A stretch of 64,000 nt of DNA from Nostoc spongiaeforme FACHB-130 (lineage in GTDB: Bacteria > Cyanobacteriota > Cyanobacteriia > Cyanobacteriales > Nostocaceae): assembly GCF_014698475.1 (NCBI RefSeq), contig NZ_JACJTB010000025.1:25775-89774 (forward strand), in the 5' to 3' direction. The position numbers and the translations under genes are program-made. Below the pieces are notes generated by a model, which did not search any database, had not been told where the DNA came from, and saw only the letters and a program-made list of their open reading frames with translations. Below, piece after piece: positions 7,502 to 16,497 of the stretch; the stretch's first letter is position 1, and each line of letters starts with the position of its first letter.

Positions 7502-9556
7502 TTACGGTTTACTCGCTTGTTCAAAATTAGGGTAAACATAATCTTCAAATAATTGCTCAATCTTCGGATGTTTTTTGGCTGCTTTTGCTACTAATTCTTG
7601 GTAATCTTGGCGGACATCAAGATAATAATTTGCTTGGCGTTTGCTAATTTTTGGTAGCCAAGCAGTATGTAAGGTCATCGCAAAATGAAGTGGCTGTTGA
7701 GATGGGGGACTAGATAATCTACATACAGGGCCTTTAGATAAATGATTGGCATCAAAAATCCAATATTCATTTTCTTGTCCATGCCAAACTGTGCAGACAA
7801 TATAACCATCTGTGGGTTTTTTCGCACCACGATATGGCATAAACTGAGGCGAAAGCACTACATATCCTGGTGGTAGTTCGTAGCTATCAACAATTGCTGG
7901 TGATTTTGTGGATGAAGCATGAAGTCTAAACAAGTATGCTGGTACGCCACTACTTGCCATGTCTAAGACTTTTTCCAGAGGAATTAGGCGATTTTTGTAA
8001 TTTTGATACTGAGTGACAACGAATTTTGTCATTAAGTCTTTCCATAGCCCAAAAGAACACCAATAAATATCATCTAGATGTTTTAAAGGTTGTCCTTGAG
8101 AATCTTGGTCAGGATAAGTATATAGGTCTGTACCCCAGGTATATTTAGCATCAGAAATAATGTGTGACTGGAGAATATTTCCGCTTTCTCCATGAATAAC
8201 ATAACGTCCCATCCGACCAAGATCAACTTGACCAGGTACCATTCCACACAAATCTTCTGGTTTATATTGAGGATAAGCAGAAACATCATATTGTCTTACC
8301 CATTCCGAGACATCCATACCAGAAATATGAGCGGCATTCAGTATAATATTTCCTTCAGGATTTTCGTAATCTACTAAAAAATGTGCTGCTTCTAATGGCA
8401 AGATAACTTTTTTGACTGTTACTGTTTTAGTATTTGGTTGCAACTGATTCCGTGGCACAATGTAAACTGCCGAGTATGGCAAAGGCGGCTCTTCTAATAT
8501 ATTTCTGAGTTGATTTTCTAGATTTTTATAATGGGGTAAAGGATTATTTAAGACTTGTTCTACCCCCATCGTAAAAGATGTATCCATAATCACGATATAG
8601 TCTTTCGTGACCCCGATTTGGTGTATAGTTTGTTCAATTTTTACGGGAGAACTATCAGGTAAAACTAATTGCCACTGTTTTAAAGATGTTGCCCCATCCC
8701 AACACATAACAGAAACAAAGTCTTTGATTTTTATTGGTGATTTATTGAACCATTTGAAGTAATTGCCATAAAGATAGCCAAATATTGATAATAAAGATTG
8801 AGATACAGCATTTAAACTATTTTTAAGCAGTTTCGGTCGCCAAAAGTTACAGATATTGTGTAGCCATTGATCAATTAGATGAATAACAGCAATTGAGTCT
8901 AAGAAATTAAATAATGATCTGCCATAGTTAACTGTAAACATCTCTTTGGTATAAGGGTCAAAACCAGGATGGGCAGTACTCAAAAATGGTTGAAAAGGGG
9001 CATTATATCCTTGTACTTCTGATTGCCACTCTTGATTAGAGCCTACTGGAGTAACAACATCGAGACTTTCAGTATCAATTTCATAAGGACGACCTGCGTC
9101 GTAGGTAACTAGTAACCTTGCCGGTGCATCTTCAGAAAATTTCATCGGGAGAAAAGCTGTGTTTAGCTGGTTACGAATACCCAAAGGTAAGGAAAATCTG
9201 GTCAGGCCATGATTGCGAAAACGATATTTTTGATACTGGGAGACAGAATCAGTTGCTTTGTCAGCGTAATAATCAGGTGGTTTGGCTATGCGCGTAGTTA
9301 ATTTCACTTGATTTTCGGTATCAAAATCAAGCCGATAAATCATCCCATCGCCGCACAATAAAGAATCTCCATCAGGATAGGGTAAGCCGCCAGAATTAAC
9401 GGTTCCTATAGAAGTAACCATAAAAACATGCCCCTGCACATCCATTGGGAGAGTTCCTTCGAGGACTTGCAGGGGTAGTTGGTTATATTCATATTGATTA
9501 GCATTTCTTATTGATGGTGGAACTGGTGGAGAGTCTTGGAAATTACTGGTAGACAT
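7502..9556 (-). CDS. Carotenoid oxygenase (RPE65/CCD family)
   Basis: The 684-residue protein belongs to the carotenoid cleavage dioxygenase family, which splits carotenoid or stilbene double bonds using a non-heme Fe(II) held by four His. Plausible ligands are in FLSTAHPGFDPYTKEMF, TIHQIGVTKDYIVIMD, LNAAHISGMD and FAMTLHTAW. The N-terminal GDGMIYRLDFD and DSLLCGDG segments are also family-typical. It is about 200 residues longer than canonical members such as Synechocystis ACO, with extra sequence in the middle (about 230-280), as in other long cyanobacterial homologues. No signal peptide is seen. The substrate cannot be told from sequence. Confidence 0.88.
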   Translation of the reverse strand: MSTSNFQDSPPVPPSIRNANQYEYNQLPLQVLEGTLPMDVQGHVFMVTSIGTVNSGGLPYPDGDSLLCGDGMIYRLDFDTENQVKLTTRIAKPPDYYADKATDSVSQYQKYRFRNHGLTRFSLPLGIRNQLNTAFLPMKFSEDAPARLLVTYDAGRPYEIDTESLDVVTPVGSNQEWQSEVQGYNAPFQPFLSTAHPGFDPYTKEMFTVNYGRSLFNFLDSIAVIHLIDQWLHNICNFWRPKLLKNSLNAVSQSLLSIFGYLYGNYFKWFNKSPIKIKDFVSVMCWDGATSLKQWQLVLPDSSPVKIEQTIHQIGVTKDYIVIMDTSFTMGVEQVLNNPLPHYKNLENQLRNILEEPPLPYSAVYIVPRNQLQPNTKTVTVKKVILPLEAAHFLVDYENPEGNIILNAAHISGMDVSEWVRQYDVSAYPQYKPEDLCGMVPGQVDLGRMGRYVIHGESGNILQSHIISDAKYTWGTDLYTYPDQDSQGQPLKHLDDIYWCSFGLWKDLMTKFVVTQYQNYKNRLIPLEKVLDMASSGVPAYLFRLHASSTKSPAIVDSYELPPGYVVLSPQFMPYRGAKKPTDGYIVCTVWHGQENEYWIFDANHLSKGPVCRLSSPPSQQPLHFAMTLHTAWLPKISKRQANYYLDVRQDYQELVAKAAKKHPKIEQLFEDYVYPNFEQASKP

Positions 9557-9580
9557 AGATATTTATTACACCTGATGATT

Positions 9581-10939
9581 TTAGGAAACGATTGATTCTG
9601 GCTGGTAATGCAGGCGATCGCAGAAATATTCAGCATATAACCTACAACTGGGTGTAGCTTGATTTCCGTAGAGATTAACCAGCCCCATACTTTGCAACTT
9701 GAACGCTTGCTGTAGATGTAATTCCACTGGTTGAGGGGATTTAATCACCTGTGCAAATGCGTCCACTAGTTCTGGATTTTGTTGGAGATTCCACCACTGT
9801 TGTTGCAGATGTTCACGATAAACACCATCCGAACTCAGGGCAGTTGATAATAATTCTTCTACACTGATACGGTGTTGCCATAAATAATAACAAGCCAATC
9901 TCACAAGGTAGGGTTGACCACCAACTAAAGCGAAAAGTTTTTCTAATGATTGCTCACAAAAGTTCAAACCATAGCGATCGCCTAAAGCTTTTACTTGTGG
10001 TTGGTTGAGGCTTTGTAACTCAACTGGTAAACCCACATTAAAAGGTGACTTATTCACGCTCAAGGGAATATATACTTCTGTAGCGTGGGCTACAATTAGT
10101 CGTAATTTTTTCCAAATTTCTCGATTTTTCGCTTCTTCATGCCAAGCGCGTAACAACCCAAAAAAATCATCAGCTAAATCTGGATATTGAAATAAGCGAT
10201 CGACATCATCTAAACCCAGAACAATTGGGCTAATTGTTTTTGCTAGAATATACTGCTCAAAGTAAATTTTGGCGCTAATTTTGCTTCCAAACAGCTCATC
10301 CCAATAGTCTGCTAGTTGGTTTTGTAACTCCAAACCCAGACTGACACTTGCACAAAACCAACGTAAGAATTTATCTAAATCTTGAAATATTGCTTTATCA
10401 GCGAGTTGAAAACTTAAAAATACAGTATGATAACCCTCATTAGTTGCAGACTGAAGAATTCGTGACATCAATGAAGTTTTTCCCATCCGTCTTGGGGCTT
10501 TGATTCGGATTAACGCTCCTGGTTGCAAAATAACTTTATAACAATTAGCTTCAATCGGAGGGCGTTCTACGTAAAATCGAGAATCAAGTGGTACTTGTCC
10601 TTCTGGTATTTCTGGTTCTGGTTCTGCTACCGACAAATTAGTGCTGAAGGCTTGACTTTGCTGTGGCAAATCAGGAAAGCAATAATCACTTTGTTCTAAA
10701 ACTAAATTGAATGCTTGAAAACAGTGCTTTAAGGTTTGCTTGTCTACTCCCACTTCACAAGCAAATATTTTCATAATTGTATCGACTGACAAACCTGTTC
10801 GATCGCTCAATACTTCCAGAGTATACCGATGACCATTATTTTCTCGGATCTCTGCTTCAGACTTAGCTGTTTGAAGTTTCTTTAATCCTTGAGGTGTTAG
10901 AATTACACCTCGTCTGCGTCGAGCTTTAGTTGCGTACAT
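9581..10939 (-). CDS. HTH plus AAA-like ATPase (vWA-MoxR-associated type N-terminus)
   Basis: The 452-residue protein has an N-terminal basic helix-turn-helix-like region (RRRRGVILTPQGLKKLQTAK through LSDRTGLSVDTIMKI and VDKQTLKHCFQAF). It resembles the domain found at the start of cyanobacterial vMAP and AAA_35 proteins. A P-loop ATPase domain follows (RIKAPRRMGKTSLMSRI, about residues 165-185) with a Walker B-like VLGLDDVDRLF near 255. ATG 10939 is preferred over TTG 10951. Such proteins are often thought to act in signalling or conflict systems, but no effector domain or obvious partner gene is adjacent, so function is open. Confidence 0.8.
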   Translation of the reverse strand: MYATKARRRRGVILTPQGLKKLQTAKSEAEIRENNGHRYTLEVLSDRTGLSVDTIMKIFACEVGVDKQTLKHCFQAFNLVLEQSDYCFPDLPQQSQAFSTNLSVAEPEPEIPEGQVPLDSRFYVERPPIEANCYKVILQPGALIRIKAPRRMGKTSLMSRILQSATNEGYHTVFLSFQLADKAIFQDLDKFLRWFCASVSLGLELQNQLADYWDELFGSKISAKIYFEQYILAKTISPIVLGLDDVDRLFQYPDLADDFFGLLRAWHEEAKNREIWKKLRLIVAHATEVYIPLSVNKSPFNVGLPVELQSLNQPQVKALGDRYGLNFCEQSLEKLFALVGGQPYLVRLACYYLWQHRISVEELLSTALSSDGVYREHLQQQWWNLQQNPELVDAFAQVIKSPQPVELHLQQAFKLQSMGLVNLYGNQATPSCRLYAEYFCDRLHYQPESIVS

Positions 10940-11010
10940 GTTTATTATCAAGCCTGATCAGCAAAATCAAAAAGAACTAAAAGTTCTGTTCTGTATTTTC
11001 GCTTATTTGA

Positions 11011-11165
11011 GGATATCAACCCATACTTTTCGGTTAAGATCCTCCCGCCTACGACGACCCCTTAATAAGAGGGTGAAATGAGGTTATGAGCCGCCCCTTT
11101 TTAATGGGGGTTGGGTGGATCTTGAAAAGATTAAAATGTTAACCGAAATGTATTGGGATATCAAC
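11011..11165. repeat. MITE-like element with imperfect terminal inverted repeats
   Basis: The left end (GATATCAACCCATACTTTTC then GGTTAA, from 11012) matches the reverse complement of the right end (GATATCCCAATACATTTCGG then TTAA, 11137-11160) with a few mismatches. The roughly 150-bp element has no coding capacity. Inside it is a further palindrome of the GATCC...GGATC type (11037-11121) with CCCCTTTTTAATGGGG. Confidence 0.5.
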
Positions 11166-11560
11166 AGAGTAATCACTTAATACAGCTCAACCGCAGATAA
11201 TTGAGCATCATGATTCAACATCTTTACAATTTTTTCACAAATATCTCAGATATCCGTATGTCTCCCAATGACATTTCCTATCCATCAGTTGATACTGGGT
11301 AAATAAGATACCAAATTATAGGGTTCCAGGTTAGTCATCTGGGCAGCTATCAGGGGGTAGATGCTTCGTCACAAGCGAATGTTATCTATCCCTTTATATA
11401 TTTGTTACAGGTTTTATCTCAGCAGACTCAGAAAGGTGATAACACTAGTACAACAAGGCAAAAGTAAAAGGTCAAAAGGAAAAAGAAAGAATAGTGATAC
11501 CACAAGCCTTTTAGCAATTTCTTATGGTCTGTTTATTTCCGCCGACCTATACTAGTTAAA
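11166..11560. other. Intergenic region without a convincing gene
   Basis: A 64-codon frame at 11361-11555 lacks a ribosome binding site and looks like translated AT-rich, repeat-like DNA (KSKRSKGKRK). I see no RNA gene or clear promoter. Confidence 0.4.
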
Positions 11561-12181
11561 TTACAACCAACCACGTAGTTTTTGATGTACCTGCGCCAAG
11601 TACCACATATAATCATCAATTTGATATTGATTAGCAGCTTTGACTATATATTCTTGCGCTAAATTCAAATTATTTTCTGATTCATAAAATAATCCTAAAT
11701 AAAGATGACTATAAAATTTACCCTTAATTCCTTCTGATTCACCAATCTTTAAAACTTCATTAGGTGTACAATCGCCAGCAAATAAACTATAAATCAATCG
11801 CAGAACTCTTCTGGGGTCATTTTTAACTTGTAATAGAGAATTACGTGCTGCTTCCTGACCTTGCCAACGAACTATACATAAATAGCGCCACACAGTTTCT
11901 TCAACATCATTAGCATTCACTGTTAAATCAATTTCAAATTGTTGAGCGCCTTCAGTAAATCTTTCTGCATAATAGTAAGATAATCCTCGTTGCCAGAGAT
12001 ATGGTTTAAGCCGAGGTTCAATGTTTTCGGCTGTGTCAAAATCTTGGATAGATTCAGCAATTTTAGCTAATTGAAATTTCACCATACCCCGCCGGATATA
12101 GGCTTTGGGATTATTTGGTTGACGGCGAATTAAATCATCCCAATGTTGAAGTTGATTTGTTAAAGAATTGCTAAAAAACAT
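11561..12181 (-). CDS. TPR-repeat protein
   Basis: The 206-residue protein is built of tetratricopeptide-like helical pairs. NPKAYIRRGMVKFQLAKIAESIQDFDTAE (about residues 23-51) and PYLWQRGLSYYYAERFTEGAQQFE (about 58-81) fit the TPR consensus. A further helical stretch (FYSHLYLGLFYESENNLNLA) lies near 155-175. No signal peptide is present. Such proteins are widespread in cyanobacteria and are presumed scaffolds; no partner is suggested by the neighbours. Confidence 0.8.
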   Translation of the reverse strand: MFFSNSLTNQLQHWDDLIRRQPNNPKAYIRRGMVKFQLAKIAESIQDFDTAENIEPRLKPYLWQRGLSYYYAERFTEGAQQFEIDLTVNANDVEETVWRYLCIVRWQGQEAARNSLLQVKNDPRRVLRLIYSLFAGDCTPNEVLKIGESEGIKGKFYSHLYLGLFYESENNLNLAQEYIVKAANQYQIDDYMWYLAQVHQKLRGWL

Positions 12182-12321
12182 AGATTAGTTAAAATAACTT
12201 GCATTAATTTGCATCATTTCAGCAGAAGTTATACATCGTCAATCCCTATGGCGCTGAAATTTGAGTCAATAGGTAGCAAATTTTGACATACTAAATTCTG
12301 AAGATTTTATTTTCGCTTTTT

Positions 12322-12807
12322 ATGGGCAATGCGATCGCCTTTCCTTGGGAACAAGAAGTCATCATTCACCACAGTCAACGCATCCTCAAGAGTTTTCAGT
12401 ATTGGACAGGGAATTCTTTGCTGGATGAGAGTGATTCACCCAAGGAAACTGCACAGGCGCTATTTGAAGCACCTTTTGTCTTAGCTTCCCACGGTACAGA
12501 AGCAGATCCAATATTTAATTACGGTAATCGTCAGGCTTTAGCACAATGGGAATTGACTTGGGAAGAATTTACCCAAACGCCCTCTCGCAAAACTGCTGAA
12601 GAGATAGCACAAGCAGAACGCGATCGCCTATTATCAGAAGCAACTACTAAAGGCTTTTGCTATTTTTCTGGTGTACGTATTACCAGTACAGGTAAACGTT
12701 TTTATATCCAAGATGGCATCCTGTGGAATCTAGTGGATGAACAACATCAATATTGTGGTCAAGCAGCCGTGTACTCTAAATGTACATTTATTGCAGATGA
12801 TAGGTGA
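12322..12807 (+). CDS. MEKHLA domain-containing protein
   Basis: The 161-residue protein resembles the MEKHLA domain, a PAS-related fold found alone in cyanobacteria and at the C-terminus of plant HD-ZIP III factors. Recognisable segments are ILKSFQYWTGNSLL near residue 20, LFEAPFVLASHGTEADPIFNYGNRQALAQWE near 50, LTWEEFTQTPSRKTAE near 83 and a C-terminal SGVRITSTGKRFYIQDGILWNLVDE. In plants the domain mediates regulatory protein contacts; the bacterial role is unknown. Confidence 0.85.
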   Translation: MGNAIAFPWEQEVIIHHSQRILKSFQYWTGNSLLDESDSPKETAQALFEAPFVLASHGTEADPIFNYGNRQALAQWELTWEEFTQTPSRKTAEEIAQAERDRLLSEATTKGFCYFSGVRITSTGKRFYIQDGILWNLVDEQHQYCGQAAVYSKCTFIADDR

Positions 12808-12972
12808 AAAAATCAAGGGTTTGGGGGAGGGTATTCAAAACCCTGACATCCATTCTTAACAAATAACCTTTGTGCATCAGTCTTAATTAATATCCCAGCC
12901 AAGAGGTAGAAGAAATAACCAGCAATATTCGGTAATTTGGAGCTAGGTTCTCAAAAATTAGGAAAAACGCCC

Positions 12973-13692
12973 GTGGTTCCCCTTAAAGATAATAATCCTA
13001 CACAAATTACCCCTTATGTAACTTATGGCTTAATTGCTGCTAATGTTCTGGCATTTATCTATGAAAGTAGTCTTCCACCCCAAGCATTAGATAGCTTTTT
13101 CCACCTAGCAGCTGTAGTTCCCCGTGAACTGAGTTTAAGCTTTGCTGGGGTGTCTTTGCATCAACCAGTACCAGAGTGGGCAACTTTAATCACCTCACAA
13201 TTTTTGCATGGTGGCTTACTGCACTTGGCTGGAAATATGTTGTTTCTGTGGATATTTGGTAACAACGTTGAAGATAAATTAGGCCATGCCAAATATTTAT
13301 TGTTTTATTTAGCTTGCGGTGTTCTAGCTTCTTTGACTCAGTGGTATTTCTCCCAAGATTCTAACATTCCGTCTTTGGGGGCTAGTGGTGCGATCGCCGG
13401 AGTTATGGGCGCATATATTCTCCGGTTCCCCAAAGCCGAAATTCTTGGTGTTGTACCTTTAGGTATTTTCTTCCCAACTTTCCGAGTTCCCGCCTATTTC
13501 TTTTTAGGATTTTGGTTTCTCCAACAATCTTTCTACGGACTTGCTAGTTTAGAAGCACCTACTAATATTGGGATGGAAAGCGGCGGTATTGCTTACTGGG
13601 CGCACGCTGGCGGGTTTATCTTTGGGGCTGTTCTCGGCCCAGTTTTGGGTTTGTTTAGCGACAAATCCCCTGAAGAATCATGGTACAGCTAA
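12973..13692 (+). CDS. Rhomboid-family intramembrane serine protease
   Basis: The 239-residue protein has about six membrane segments and the rhomboid signatures. HGGLLHLAGNMLFLWIFGNNVED is the conserved loop/TM2 region, GASGAIAGVMGAY holds the catalytic Ser, and WAHAGGFIFG the catalytic His. It cleaves membrane-protein substrates within the bilayer. GTG 12973 is preferred over TTG 12937 because AGG lies a suitable distance upstream and the product then starts MVPLKDNNPT, typical of bacterial rhomboids. It is followed by a strong terminator. Confidence 0.9.
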   Translation: MVPLKDNNPTQITPYVTYGLIAANVLAFIYESSLPPQALDSFFHLAAVVPRELSLSFAGVSLHQPVPEWATLITSQFLHGGLLHLAGNMLFLWIFGNNVEDKLGHAKYLLFYLACGVLASLTQWYFSQDSNIPSLGASGAIAGVMGAYILRFPKAEILGVVPLGIFFPTFRVPAYFFLGFWFLQQSFYGLASLEAPTNIGMESGGIAYWAHAGGFIFGAVLGPVLGLFSDKSPEESWYS

Positions 13693-13776
13693 AACAAGTT
13701 TGGATCTTTGATTTTAGCTAATCTCTCTGTGTCTAGTTAAAAAAATTATGCGATCGCTTGCTACAAATAGTTAACT

Positions 13777-13815
13777 AAAAAATCCCCGACTTTTATAAAA
13801 AGTCGGGGATTTTTT
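13777..13815. terminator. Strong bidirectional terminator
   Basis: AAAAATCCCCGACTTT and AAAGTCGGGGATTTTT form a near-perfect hairpin with A- and T-runs on either side, ending the rhomboid transcript. Confidence 0.85.
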
Positions 13816-13878
13816 AATTGCAAATATTTTTAAATTAGTAGTTGACTTGTATAAAATTATACTTTAATATAAAAGCAT

Positions 13879-13922
13879 GAGAAAAGCGATCGCAGACTCT
13901 TGCCGGAGGCGATCGCTTTTCT
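13879..13922. other. Hairpin made from two inverted HIP1-containing arms
   Basis: GAAAAGCGATCGC (13881-13893) and GCGATCGCTTTTC (13909-13921) are perfect inverted copies around AGACTCTTGCCGGAG. The hairpin ends about 28 bp before the ATG of the next gene and is followed by a short T-run. It could be a 5'-leader attenuator or simply a repeat. Confidence 0.5.
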
Positions 13923-13949
13923 TGAAACCCACAACAGGATTCAATTACC

Positions 13950-14213
13950 ATGATTACACAAGTACAAAATTTTACTCAACAGTATTTACCCAGCGAAAGT
14001 TTTGAGATTCCCACACTCAGGCAATCTGCTGTATTTTCTACCAGAGAACCAGTTAAACATTTGTTGATTGGTTCCCCCAAAGCGGTGACTAGCTCAATTT
14101 ACCGTTTGCAAGCAATTGGTTATGCAAGTGTTGGTGACTGGAGTCCATTACTACCCACAGCCAACCCTGGAGAAGTGATGAGTATATTAATTCGTCAAAT
14201 TTTAATTGCATAA
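13950..14213 (+). CDS. Conserved small protein, unknown function
   Basis: The 87-residue product starts MITQVQNFTQQYLPSESFE and has a compact C-terminal part with PVKHLLIGSPKAVTSSIYRL and ANPGEVMSILIRQILIA. The composition and ordered alpha/beta appearance suggest a genuine cytoplasmic protein. I do not recognise a named family. An RBS-like ACAGGA lies about 15 bp upstream. It is bracketed by a HIP1 hairpin upstream and a terminator downstream, and is convergent with a Crp/Fnr-type fragment. Confidence 0.65.
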   Translation: MITQVQNFTQQYLPSESFEIPTLRQSAVFSTREPVKHLLIGSPKAVTSSIYRLQAIGYASVGDWSPLLPTANPGEVMSILIRQILIA

Positions 14214-14224
14214 CCTAAAACCAC

Positions 14225-14248
14225 AACCCCGGCTGTTGAGTCGGGGTT
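14225..14248. terminator. Terminator between convergent genes
   Basis: AACCCCG and CGGGGTT form a hairpin just after the 87-residue gene and just before the 3' end of the Crp/Fnr fragment on the other strand. Confidence 0.65.
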
Positions 14249-14252
14249 AAAG

Positions 14253-14561
14253 CTAATTCCGATGTAAGCGAATTTTTGTCCCGTTCATTTCAATCATTCC
14301 TGCTTGAGAAAGTTTATAAAAAGCACGGGAGAGAGTTTCGGGAATTGTACCTAAAAGTGCAGCCAATTGGGCTTTTGGTAAATCGAGTTCCACGACATCA
14401 GTTTTACCATTGCGATCACTTAACTTGATGAAATAATTCAGCAATCGTTCTGGGACTTCCTGAAACGATAGGGTATCAACTAAAAAGGTTAATCTGCGTA
14501 AATGACGGGCAAAGGTTGATAGCATAGCGTCTTGTAGAAGAGGATCTGGGGGTGAAGTCAA
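14253..14561 (-). pseudogene. Crp/Fnr-family regulator fragment (HTH half only)
   Basis: The readable frame gives 102 residues that align with the dimerisation helix and winged HTH of Crp/Fnr regulators. LSTFARHLRRLTFLVDTLSF is the typical linker helix, and LAALLGTIPETLSRAFYKLSQAGMI is the DNA-recognition HTH. The N-terminal cyclic-nucleotide-binding barrel of about 110 residues is absent. A TAG lies just upstream in frame, and the DNA further upstream shows stops in every frame I checked. Only TTG 14561 or ATG 14525 could start translation. It is probably a decayed regulator, although a free-standing HTH protein is possible. Confidence 0.5.
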
Positions 14562-15156
14562 ACACTAATCAGCAACGCCATGATTCAGCAGTCCAATAAA
14601 CGAGATTTTATCTGCGGTTTCATCCAAGCTTCAATGCAAAATCCTAGTCGCGTCAGTCCAAGATAATTTAAAGTTCACTTCATAAATCATCTCTCAGACT
14701 CAAAGTCTTTTCCATATATTTAACTAGGCGCGATCGCTAATCACCCAGAACTTGGCAAAAACTGTCCGTAATTTTTCTGTATTCCGTAAATAAAGTATAT
14801 TTATTAACTTCGTATTTACTTTTAAGTATTAACTGAAATTTGTCTGTAATTATGCTGAATCTTCCGCAGGCATAGTTGAATAATTCAGTAAAACTTCTTA
14901 TAAAAATGCAGTTAAATCTTGATATTATGCCTGAGCGAAACTTCTATTTTTGCTATCAAAACATAATGCAGCTATATATATGAAGTAAAACTTGCTTAAT
15001 CCAAATATTTTCTTTAAATCTCCTACGTGTAATCACTGCTTCATAGAATCTTTAATTGTCATAATATAGTTATTAAGAAAAGCTAAAAATATTGAATCAA
15101 TACTTGAGATTCAGTGTAAAACTTGCGTGAACTAAAAATATAAACAATCGAGAAAT
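14562..15156. other. AT-rich intergenic region upstream of histidine decarboxylase
   Basis: This region of about 595 bp shows no convincing gene. It contains an AATCAGCAACGCC word that recurs inverted near 32174. I see no clear NtcA, Fur or PHO box. Confidence 0.4.
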
Positions 15157-16308
15157 ATGTTAGATACTGTGAGCAAAGAGTTAGCACTTTTTTGGCAGCA
15201 AATAGAACAGCGATCGCAATTTCATGCAGGTTATCCATATAATTTAAGTTGTGATTTTACTTATCTAACAAAATTCTTTAATTTTTTATTAAATAATGCT
15301 GGTGACCCTTATGTAGAGCCAGATTTTGGTCTGCATTCTCGCAAATTTGAACAAGAAGTTTTATCATTTTTTGCTCAACTATATAAAATTCCTGAAAATG
15401 AGTCTTGGGGCTATGTAACTGCTGGTGGAACAGAGGGTAATTTATATGGAATGCTATTAGCCAGGGAAATTTATCCCGATGGTATTCTCTATTCATCTCA
15501 AGATTCTCATTACTCCATCGCCAAAGCTGCTAGACTTTTTGGGATGCAGCATCAAGTCATTAATTCCCAAATTAACGGCGAGATAAATTATCAACATTTA
15601 TCCCAAACAATTCAGCAAAACTCCCAGCGCCCAGTAATTATTAACTTGAATATTGGCACTACCGTTAAAGGTGCGATTGATGACCTAGATAAAGTTTTAG
15701 AAATTCTCAAGCAAAATCAAATTAAAGATTACTACATTCATTGTGATGCAGCACTTTCGGGGATGATTTTACCCTTTTTAGAAAATGCACCCCAAATTAA
15801 TTTTCAAAGACCAATAGATAGTATCGCTATTTCTGGTAAATTCATTGGTTCACCCCTACCTTGTGGTGTAGTCTTAACCAAGAAAAAGTGGGTAGAAAAA
15901 GTAGAAACTATGATTGAATATATCGGTTCTAAAGATACCACTATTCTTGGTTCTCGTAACGGTCACACTCCTCTAATTATTTGGTATGCGCTCAAAACCA
16001 GAGGTTATGAAGGATTCGCCAAAGAAGCAAAAATATGTATTCAAAATGCCCAATATTTATTCCAGCAACTTCAATTGCGAGAATATCCCTGTATGCTAAA
16101 TAAATTCTCGAATACTGTTGTGTTTCAAAAGCCTAGCCAACCGTTAATTAAAAAATGGCAATTGGCAACTATGGATAATTTGGCACATCTGATAGTCATG
16201 CAAAATATAGACCGCCACAAAATTGATACCTTCGTGAATGAGCTTGTATTCCAAGAAGGATTATTCCCAGAATCGGAATATTTACACCTACAACCAGTAA
16301 GCTGTTAA
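15157..16308 (+). CDS. hdc: PLP-dependent histidine decarboxylase
   Basis: The 383-residue protein is a group II PLP-dependent decarboxylase of the histidine decarboxylase type, forming histamine and CO2 from histidine. Visible features are FHAGYPYNLSCDF near residue 22, NAGDPYVEPDFGLHSR near 48, the GYVTAGGTEGNLYGML cofactor-phosphate region near 86, HCDAALSGM near 197 (Asp for the PLP ring nitrogen) and SISGKFIGSPLPCG near 227 with the Schiff-base Lys. Length matches bacterial PLP-type Hdc. A broader serine/histidine decarboxylase specificity is possible. No antiporter, which usually accompanies acid-stress hdc, is adjacent. Confidence 0.85.
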   Translation: MLDTVSKELALFWQQIEQRSQFHAGYPYNLSCDFTYLTKFFNFLLNNAGDPYVEPDFGLHSRKFEQEVLSFFAQLYKIPENESWGYVTAGGTEGNLYGMLLAREIYPDGILYSSQDSHYSIAKAARLFGMQHQVINSQINGEINYQHLSQTIQQNSQRPVIINLNIGTTVKGAIDDLDKVLEILKQNQIKDYYIHCDAALSGMILPFLENAPQINFQRPIDSIAISGKFIGSPLPCGVVLTKKKWVEKVETMIEYIGSKDTTILGSRNGHTPLIIWYALKTRGYEGFAKEAKICIQNAQYLFQQLQLREYPCMLNKFSNTVVFQKPSQPLIKKWQLATMDNLAHLIVMQNIDRHKIDTFVNELVFQEGLFPESEYLHLQPVSC

Positions 16309-16497
16309 ACATTTAAGAAAGCACATTGAGGCCGCAGGATAGCAGGGATTTGCAGCTTTTATTAGCATTAACATGATGCAATTTAAATGACGATGAGCTT
16401 ACTTTCTTAATTAAGGCTTGCTGAAAAACTGATCATTAAGAATGGGTGTGGGGATTTTGAACACCTACACCCTTATACCAATAAGGATTAATAATTT

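Noticed and set aside
11361..11555. 64-codon plus-strand frame
   Set aside because: It has no ribosome binding site and a low-complexity Lys/Ser-rich product, with no family resemblance.
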